In this document: positions 40,244 to 46,216 of the stretch, in pieces
How the letters are laid out: each line of letters opens with the position of its first letter
How positions within the stretch are numbered: position 1 is the stretch's first letter
Assembly (NCBI GenBank): GCA_965278965.1
Contig: OZ257127.1
Coordinates: forward strand, 2,604,001-2,668,000
Direction: 5' to 3'
Length of the DNA stretch: 64,000 nt
Source: UBA10649 sp965278965
GTDB lineage: Bacteria > Actinomycetota > Actinomycetes > S36-B12
The notes under the pieces: generated by a model
The model's database searches: none
What the model saw: only the letters and a program-made list of their open reading frames with translations
What the model was told of the DNA's origin: nothing
Program-made: the position numbers and the translations under genes

Positions 40244-41073
40244 CCGGCCGAGCCGGCTGCGTCCGACGTCTCCGGCAGGAGCCCGATCTGCCGGGCGCGC
40301 GCGACCGCCGTCTCGCGGTCCCGGGCCGCCAGGAAGGCCATGAGCCCCATGAGGTCCTTCTTCACCGTCGACTCGGAGTAGCGCAGCTCGGTCGCGATCT
40401 CGCGAGCCGGACGGCCCTCGGCCACGAGCGCGAGGACCTGCAGCTGACGCTCCGTGATCCGCACGTGCGGGCTGGGGTCGGGGACGGGGTGCCGGTGGGG
40501 TGCCTGCTCGGAGATCTGGCGCAGGTAGAGCCAGAGCGCCAGGGCCGAGCCGACCCCGCGGAGCTGGCGGTCCTCCGAGGGTGTCGCCGGCGCATGGGGG
40601 ACGTGCATGCACACGACGCCGATCGGCAGCCCCTTCACGGCCAGCGGCACCGTGACGATCCACGGCTGCGCGGCCGCGGCCGACGCGAACGCGTCCTGCA
40701 ACGTCCGGCGCTCCGCCGCGCTGAACCACGCACCGGAGTCGGCAGCGGGCCGGACGACGATCTGGTTCTCGCGGAAGGACCGGCAGGTGTTCAGCGGCGC
40801 CGCGACGGAGATCGCGCTGTACCGCTGCCAGGTGATGTCGGGCATCTCGTAGGTGCCGATGAGGGCGAGCTCGGTCGGCGACGAGGCCATGTAGACGGCG
40901 CAGGCGTACGCCCCGAGCGGGCGCAGCGGCCCGTGCACCGTGGCGCGGGCGACATCGTCCGCATCCGGGTTCGCGGCCAGGAAGGAGAGGAAGGCGGTCG
41001 CCCCCTCGGTGAACTGCCCGTCGGCTTCAGCCACCTGCCGGAGACTACGTCCTCGGCGTTCATGAACGTTCAT
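40240..41073 (-). CDS. LuxR-type regulator with GAF-like sensor
   Basis: 277 residues. C-terminal LuxR helix-turn-helix: Leu-Val-Ala-Glu-Gly-Arg-Pro-Ala-Arg-Glu-Ile-Ala then Ser-Glu-Ser-Thr-Val-Lys-Lys-Asp. Residues ~20-190 resemble a GAF small-molecule sensor. The ATG at 41073 lies inside a 26-base palindrome and has no ribosome site; a GTG at 41037 would place the palindrome upstream. Diverges from the Rieske gene at 41151, so it probably controls the Rieske/swivel B pair and itself. Confidence 0.88.
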   Translation of the reverse strand: MNVHERRGRSLRQVAEADGQFTEGATAFLSFLAANPDADDVARATVHGPLRPLGAYACAVYMASSPTELALIGTYEMPDITWQRYSAISVAAPLNTCRSFRENQIVVRPAADSGAWFSAAERRTLQDAFASAAAAQPWIVTVPLAVKGLPIGVVCMHVPHAPATPSEDRQLRGVGSALALWLYLRQISEQAPHRHPVPDPSPHVRITERQLQVLALVAEGRPAREIATELRYSESTVKKDLMGLMAFLAARDRETAVARARQIGLLPETSDAAGSAG

Positions 41074-41080
41074 GAACGCC
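41055..41080. promoter_or_regulatory. 26-base perfect palindrome at the LuxR/Rieske divergence
   Basis: Perfect two-fold symmetry centred on AACGTT, made of two overlapping GTTCATGAAC palindromes flanked by GGC/GCC. It covers the annotated start of the LuxR gene and lies 70 bases before the Rieske start. Such a site fits an autoregulatory operator for a dimeric or tetrameric regulator. Confidence 0.7.
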
Positions 41081-41150
41081 GGCGAGCGTGACCCGCGGCG
41101 CGGATGTGCATACCGTGGGCGTGCTCTGCATGATCCCGAGGAGGCGCGCG

Positions 41151-42362
41151 ATGACCGAGACCGTCCCGCAGTACCAGGCCGGTGCCCATACGGCGATGAG
41201 CCGCGACGAGGCGCTCGCCATCCTCGACCGCCTCGCCGAGCACATTCGCAACGGCACGACCGACATGCTTCCCGACCAGCTGCACGTCCCGATCGCGTAC
41301 TACCTCGACCCGCAGCAGTGGGAGCGCGAGATCCAGGAGGTGTTCCTGAAGATCCCGCTGCCGGTGTGCACGTCGGCCGAGCTGGCCTCCGTCGGCGACT
41401 ACAAGGCCCTTCGCGTCGTCGGGCGCGAGATCCTCCTGGTCCGCGGGCGCGACGGGCACCTGCGGGCGATGATCAACGTCTGCCGGCACCGGGCGATGAA
41501 GCTCGTGCCCGAGGGGTGCGGGAACTCCCGTCGTGGCTTCGTGTGCTCGTACCACTCATGGGCCTACGACCACGAGGGCCGGCTCACCGGGGTGCCGGAG
41601 GAGGACACGTTCGGCCCGGTCGACCGGGAGACCCGCGGGCTCGTGCAGCTCGCGTGCGAGGAGCGGGCCGGGATCGTGTTCGTCTGCCTGACGCCCGGCC
41701 GCGACCTCGAGCTCGACACCTGGCTCGGTCCGGTCCTGCCGTACCTCGAGGCGCTCGAGCTCGACAAGTGCACGCACTTCACGACCAAGGAGCTCGCCGG
41801 TCCGAACTGGAAGGTGACCCTCGACGGGTACCTCGAGGGCTACCACTTCGACTCGCTGCACCCGAACACCGTCGCGTTGACGAACCACTCGAACCGCATG
41901 ACCTGCGACCGCTTCGGCCCGCACGTCCGCAACGTCTTCGCCCTGCGGGCGCTCGACGCGATGATCGACCGTCCCCGTGAGGAGTGGGACCCCGCGGCGG
42001 CGATGGGCCTGGTCTACTGGATCTTCCCCGGGATGGCGATCGCCGGCGGCTGGCGTGAGCGGACCGTCGTGTCGATCATGCTTCCCGGCGACTCCTGGGG
42101 GGAGTCGATGACCTGGCAGACGACGCTCCTGCGCACGCCGCCCCAGACCCCGGAGGAGCTCGTCGAGGCCGAGCGGACGGCGGACTGGTTCTTCGCGGCC
42201 TTCCGGGACGAGGACTACACCGCGCAGACCGACGTGCAGAACGGCCTGCAGTCCCTTCCGGACGGCGAGATGGTGATCGGCCGGAACGAGATCGCCGTGC
42301 AGTACGCCCACGAGTCGCTGCGCCGTCTGCTCGCCGGAGAGCCGGTGCACGACCCGGCGTAG
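41151..42362 (+). CDS. Rieske non-heme iron oxygenase alpha subunit
   Basis: 403 residues from the ATG seven bases after GAGGAGG. Rieske ligands C111-x-H113 and C131-x2-H134; mononuclear iron ligands H231 and H236 (Gly-Tyr-His-Phe...Leu-His-Pro). Complete, unlike the copy at the window start, and from a different subfamily. No beta subunit or reductase adjacent. It is followed 141 bases later by swivel protein B, echoing the Rieske-swivel pair at 1-3118. Substrate unknown. Confidence 0.93.
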   Translation: MTETVPQYQAGAHTAMSRDEALAILDRLAEHIRNGTTDMLPDQLHVPIAYYLDPQQWEREIQEVFLKIPLPVCTSAELASVGDYKALRVVGREILLVRGRDGHLRAMINVCRHRAMKLVPEGCGNSRRGFVCSYHSWAYDHEGRLTGVPEEDTFGPVDRETRGLVQLACEERAGIVFVCLTPGRDLELDTWLGPVLPYLEALELDKCTHFTTKELAGPNWKVTLDGYLEGYHFDSLHPNTVALTNHSNRMTCDRFGPHVRNVFALRALDAMIDRPREEWDPAAAMGLVYWIFPGMAIAGGWRERTVVSIMLPGDSWGESMTWQTTLLRTPPQTPEELVEAERTADWFFAAFRDEDYTAQTDVQNGLQSLPDGEMVIGRNEIAVQYAHESLRRLLAGEPVHDPA

Positions 42363-42503
42363 CTGAACGGCCGGCCGCGTCCCGTCGCGGGGCCGAGTAC
42401 GGCGAAGGAGTAAGCGGAGACGATCTTCAGTTTCCTGGTGCGTCCCTCTCGCGACGGGTGGCAGACTCGGGGTGTCCTCGCCCATCGCACCGAATGGATC
42501 ACC

Positions 42504-44219
42504 ATGTCTGAGAAGGCCTGGCTCACCGACACCGAGCCGAGCGCGACGATGCCCGTCTACACCCGCCTCAACGCCGCCGACGTCATGGTCGATCCGATCA
42601 CCCCGCTCGGCGCGACGATGTGCTGGATCCCCAACGTGCTGCCGGGCTGGGCGTCGGGCTACGTCGAGGACGTCTGCTTCACCGCGGACGAGCTGGACGA
42701 GGAGTCCTCGGTGGCCGGCTTCTTCTACGGCTACCTCTACATCAACCAGAGCTCGGTCCGGATCCTGGGCATGCGCAAGGGCATGACCTGGCAGACGATC
42801 GACGCGATCTTCTTCAACTCCCCGGGCGCCCCGGACCACGTCCCGTCGCCGTCCGACCAGAACGAGGCGCTCGCGGCGCTCGGCCCGGCCCGGGCCGGCT
42901 GGGTGCTCACGACGACGAAGTTCGAGGGCGCTGACGAGGACGAGGCCATCGCCGACCAGCTGCGGGCCAGCCGGCCGAACCTGCGGGCCATGAGCAGCCG
43001 GGCCCTGGTCGCGTACGCCCGGTCGGTCATGCCGTACGAGCGGCTCGCCTGGCGCTCGGAGCAGATCGGGTCGTCGAACGCCGCGCTCGGTCCGGCCGTC
43101 GCCGGGTCCATGCTGCCGCCGGAGAAGGCCCACCTGCTCGTGACGATCCTCGGCTTCGCCGGCGACGTCGAGTCCGCTGCGCCGACCTACTCGCTGTGGA
43201 ACCTCTCCCGCACGGTGCGCGCCGACGCCGACCTGACCGCGCTGTTCGACTCCGGTGTCGACGCCGTGGCCGACCGGCTGCCGACCGCGCGCGGTGGGTT
43301 CTGGAGCGACTTCGCAGCGTTCATCGGGGAGTTCGGCTACCGCGGACCGTCCGAGTGGGACCTGGGCACCGAGTCCTGGGAGTCCAAGCCGACCCTGGCG
43401 CTCGCGCTCGTCGACAAGATGCGGCTGCTCGCAGACTCCGATGCGCCCTCGGCCCGGCAGGCTGCGCACGCCGCCGAGACGGACAAGGCGATGGCCGAGG
43501 CGACCGCCGGCATGGATGCGGCCACCGAGTCCGCGTTCCGCGGGGCGATCGGGTCAGCCCGCCGCTTCGCCGCCTGGCGTGAGAGCGGCAAGGCCTCGTG
43601 CATCAAGATCATGAACGAGGCGCGCATGGCCCTCATCGAGCTCGGCGACCGGCTCGCGGCCGCCGGGGGCCTGGACCACTCGCGACAGATCTTCATCGCC
43701 CTCGACTCCGAGCTGGACGCGCTCGCCCTCGGGGCGACGCACCTGCGCGAGGGCCTGCGGGCGCGCGAGGCGGCCTGGAAGGCGCTCGCCGAGATCGAGC
43801 CGCCGATGTTCCTGGACGGCGGCTCCCCGCTGCCCGCGCTCGACACGCTCCCGAGGAAGGGTGCCGGGCAGGTCGAGCGGGTCGCGGTCGGCGACGTGCT
43901 CACCGGAGCGCCGTCGTCGCAGGGGGTCGTCGAGGGCACCGTGCGCATCGTCCTCGGCACGGACCGGATCGCCGAGTTCGAGCCGGGCGAGATCCTCGTC
44001 GCGCCGCAGACCGACCCGTCATGGACGCCGCTGTTCCTCGTTGCGGCCGGCGTCGTGGTCAACACCGGGTCGATGGGCTCCCACGCGATGATCGTCGCTC
44101 GCGAGCTCGGCATCCCGTGCGTCGGCGGGCTCGTCGGCGCCACGGGCAAGCTGCGCACCGGCGACCGGGTGCGCGTCGACGGCTCCAAGGGAACGGTCGA
44201 GATCCTCGAGACCGTCTGA
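42504..44219 (+). CDS. PEP-utilising-enzyme swivel protein without ATP-grasp domain (paralog B)
   Basis: 571 residues from the ATG at 42504 (an upstream in-frame start at 42438 has no ribosome site). Closest to paralog A: Met-Pro-Val-Tyr-Thr-Arg opening, Trp-Ile-Pro-Asn-Val-Leu-Pro-Gly, Tyr-Arg-Gly-Pro-Ser-Glu-Trp-Asp-Leu-Gly, and the identical Asp-Pro-Ser-Trp-Thr-Pro-Leu-Phe before the swivel histidine H527 (Gly-Ser-His-Ala-Met). No ATP-grasp domain. Expected to carry a phosphoryl group from a partner to an organic acceptor. Followed by a 42-base palindromic terminator. Confidence 0.8.
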   Translation: MSEKAWLTDTEPSATMPVYTRLNAADVMVDPITPLGATMCWIPNVLPGWASGYVEDVCFTADELDEESSVAGFFYGYLYINQSSVRILGMRKGMTWQTIDAIFFNSPGAPDHVPSPSDQNEALAALGPARAGWVLTTTKFEGADEDEAIADQLRASRPNLRAMSSRALVAYARSVMPYERLAWRSEQIGSSNAALGPAVAGSMLPPEKAHLLVTILGFAGDVESAAPTYSLWNLSRTVRADADLTALFDSGVDAVADRLPTARGGFWSDFAAFIGEFGYRGPSEWDLGTESWESKPTLALALVDKMRLLADSDAPSARQAAHAAETDKAMAEATAGMDAATESAFRGAIGSARRFAAWRESGKASCIKIMNEARMALIELGDRLAAAGGLDHSRQIFIALDSELDALALGATHLREGLRAREAAWKALAEIEPPMFLDGGSPLPALDTLPRKGAGQVERVAVGDVLTGAPSSQGVVEGTVRIVLGTDRIAEFEPGEILVAPQTDPSWTPLFLVAAGVVVNTGSMGSHAMIVARELGIPCVGGLVGATGKLRTGDRVRVDGSKGTVEILETV

Positions 44220-44254
44220 ACGGATCGTCCGAACGACGGCCAGAACGACCGTCA

Positions 44255-44296
44255 AACGCGAGAGGCCCCGGCGCGCGCGCCGGGGCCTCTCGCGTT
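44255..44296. terminator. 42-base perfect palindromic terminator
   Basis: Perfect palindrome of 20-base arms around a GC centre (outer ends AACGCGAGAGG / CCTCTCGCGTT). Lies between the swivel gene and the convergent alcohol dehydrogenase. AA on one side and TT on the other give weak U runs in both directions, fitting a bidirectional terminator. Confidence 0.8.
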
Positions 44297-44302
44297 GGAC
44301 GG

Positions 44303-45349
44303 CTACGGGGCGATGACGGCCCGGCCCTTGAGGGTGCCGGCTTCCATCGCGGCATACGCCTCGAGGGCGTCGTCGAGCGAGTACCGCACGTGCTCGGCCG
44401 CCACGAGGCCCTTCGCCGCGAGCGTGAGGACCTCGGACAGCTCCGCCCGCGTGCCCCAGTAGATCGAGCGCACGGAGCACTCGTACGGCGGCGACCACAG
44501 GCTGGTCGGGAAGCTGCCGCCCCCGACGCCGACGATCGTCAGGTCGCCCTGGATGCGGCTGCAGGCGACGGCGGTGGCCAAGGACGCGTCGGTGCCGACG
44601 AAGTCGATCACCGCGTGCGCGCCGCGCCCGCCGGTCGCCTCCTTGACGGCGTCGGCGACGTCCGGCCCGGCCGTCAGGGCGAGGTCGGCGCCGAGCGAGG
44701 TCGCCAGCTCGAGCGCCTCCGGCTTGACGTCGACGGCGATGACGTCGGCCGCGGTGAGCGCCTTGAGGAACTGCACGGCCATGTGGCCGAGACCACCGAC
44801 GCCGATGCAGACGGCCGTCGTCCCCGGGACGAGCTTGGGCAGTGAGAGCGCGACCGCGTGGTACGGCGTCAGGCCGGCGTCGGTCAGCGGCGCCGCGGCC
44901 ACGGGGTCCAGGCCCTCGGGGATCGGCACGAGGAACCGCGCGTCCGGCACGAGCATGAACTCGGCCTGCCCGCCGTCGACGCCCAGGCCGCCGCCGAACG
45001 CACTGCCGTAGCCCTCGGTCGGCGCGTAGCAGTAGGTGTCCTGGCCGGCCGCGCAGGCCGGGCATCGCCCGCAGCCCCACGGCCCGAAGACCGCGACCGG
45101 TTCGCCGACCGTCAGCCCGGTGACCCCGTCACCGAGCTGGTGCACCCATCCCGCGGTCTCGTGCCCGAGGGTGAACGGAGGGGACCAGGGGAAGATCCCG
45201 TCGTCGAAGTCGTGCATCAGGTGCAGGTCGCTGTGGCACAGCCCGGCGCCGGCGACCTTGATCACGACCTGGCCCGGTCCAGCCGTCGGCTCGGGTACGT
45301 CCACGAGCACCGGGTTGGACTTCCACGCGGGGAGCTGGACAGCCTTCAT
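44303..45349 (-). CDS. Zinc-dependent alcohol dehydrogenase (MDR family)
   Basis: 348 residues from the ATG that begins Met-Lys-Ala-Val-Gln. Catalytic zinc ligands C38 and H63 (Gly-His-Glu), structural zinc cysteines C93, C96, C99, C107, and NAD motif Gly-Val-Gly-Gly-Leu-Gly. Resembles AdhP-like NAD alcohol dehydrogenases oxidising primary or aryl alcohols. Convergent to swivel protein B and divergent from the 45552 gene, so it may share control with the PPDK-like operon. Confidence 0.94.
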   Translation of the reverse strand: MKAVQLPAWKSNPVLVDVPEPTAGPGQVVIKVAGAGLCHSDLHLMHDFDDGIFPWSPPFTLGHETAGWVHQLGDGVTGLTVGEPVAVFGPWGCGRCPACAAGQDTYCYAPTEGYGSAFGGGLGVDGGQAEFMLVPDARFLVPIPEGLDPVAAAPLTDAGLTPYHAVALSLPKLVPGTTAVCIGVGGLGHMAVQFLKALTAADVIAVDVKPEALELATSLGADLALTAGPDVADAVKEATGGRGAHAVIDFVGTDASLATAVACSRIQGDLTIVGVGGGSFPTSLWSPPYECSVRSIYWGTRAELSEVLTLAAKGLVAAEHVRYSLDDALEAYAAMEAGTLKGRAVIAP

Positions 45350-45551
45350 GCGTGCACCTTTCGAGACGATTCGCCGGGGCCGGCACGAGGGGAGGCGTAG
45401 CGTGACCCGCGTGCCCGCAAAGATCGTAGGTCGACCCTCCGGACACTGACAGACTTTCTTGAGACTTGCTCTGCAAATTGATGTCCGCATCTGCAATAGT
45501 TGGACTTCCTAGTGACTCGGCGGACCCCCGCCCCGTGATTCGGAGGAATGT
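45350..45551. promoter_or_regulatory. Divergent promoter region with direct repeats
   Basis: 202 bases. TCTGCAA occurs at 45470-45476 and 45490-45496, 20 bases apart (two helical turns). CCTAGTGACT at 45508-45517 resembles the AGTAAC motif. AT-rich from 45450 to 45512. CGGAGGA precedes the ATG at 45552. Confidence 0.45.
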
Positions 45552-46157
45552 ATGGCTCTGCCGCAGGCCCAAAGCGACGCGCTCGTGGACATGGTCGTCC
45601 GGGGGATGGCGCGTGGCCAGGCATCACCTGAGCAGCAGGCTCTGGCCGATGCCGGGCTCATCCTGCTCAAGGGCCCGGTGATGATGCCCACGCCGGCAGG
45701 CACGGAGATCGTCGCGGCCGAGCTCCGACTGGCCGACGACGCCCCCGAGCGTGAGCGGATCATGACGACGTTCCACCGCTTCCTCCCGGTCAACCGCCGT
45801 CTCCGCGACCTGTGCACCGCGTGGCAGGTGCGTCCGGACGGTTCGGTCAACGACCACTCCGACGAGGGCTACGACGCCGACGTCCGCGACCGGCTCGACG
45901 ACATCGACGATGCGATCGCGCCGCTCCTGAAGCGCTTCAGCGAGGACCTCCCGCGCCTGACCGGGTACCGCACCCGGCTCACGACTGCCCTGGAGAAGCT
46001 GGACGAGGGCGACGACGCGTGGCTCGCATCGCCCCTCATCGACTCGTACCACACGGTATGGATGCACCTGCACCAGGAGCTGCTGCTCACGATCGGCATG
46101 ACCCGGCAGGAGGACGAGGCGCTCGAGGAGCAGCTCGTCGCCGGAGGCGCAGAATGA
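45552..46157 (+). CDS. Unknown protein, translationally linked to PPDK-like gene
   Basis: 201 residues, strong CGGAGGA ribosome site. I do not recognise the family. Residues 1-57 look like a winged helix (helix, then Ala-Asp-Ala-Gly-Leu-Ile-Leu-Leu-Lys-Gly...Thr-Pro-Ala-Gly-Thr-Glu-Ile), the rest is mostly acidic helix with a Trp-Met-His-Leu-His-Gln-Glu-Leu segment near 175. No signal peptide or membrane segment. Its stop overlaps a 20-codon ORF that in turn overlaps the PPDK-like start, so the two products are probably made together, perhaps as subunits of one enzyme or a regulator of it. Confidence 0.75.
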   Translation: MALPQAQSDALVDMVVRGMARGQASPEQQALADAGLILLKGPVMMPTPAGTEIVAAELRLADDAPERERIMTTFHRFLPVNRRLRDLCTAWQVRPDGSVNDHSDEGYDADVRDRLDDIDDAIAPLLKRFSEDLPRLTGYRTRLTTALEKLDEGDDAWLASPLIDSYHTVWMHLHQELLLTIGMTRQEDEALEEQLVAGGAE

Positions 46158-46216
46158 CGACGCGGGCAGCGCGGCGGCAGCCGAACGCCGCTCCGGGCGC
46201 ACAGGACAGCCCGTGA
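46154..46216 (+). CDS. 20-codon coupling ORF
   Basis: ATG overlaps the stop of the 201-residue gene (ATGA) and its own stop overlaps the GTG of the PPDK-like gene (GTGA). The peptide is basic and rich in Arg, Ala and Pro. The exact overlap at both ends suggests ribosomes are handed through it; it may have no function as a peptide. Confidence 0.45.
   Translation: MTTRAARRQPNAAPGAQDSP

Noticed and set aside
41063..41073. Second ATG of the palindrome as LuxR start
   Set aside because: It is ten bases away and out of frame with the LuxR coding sequence.
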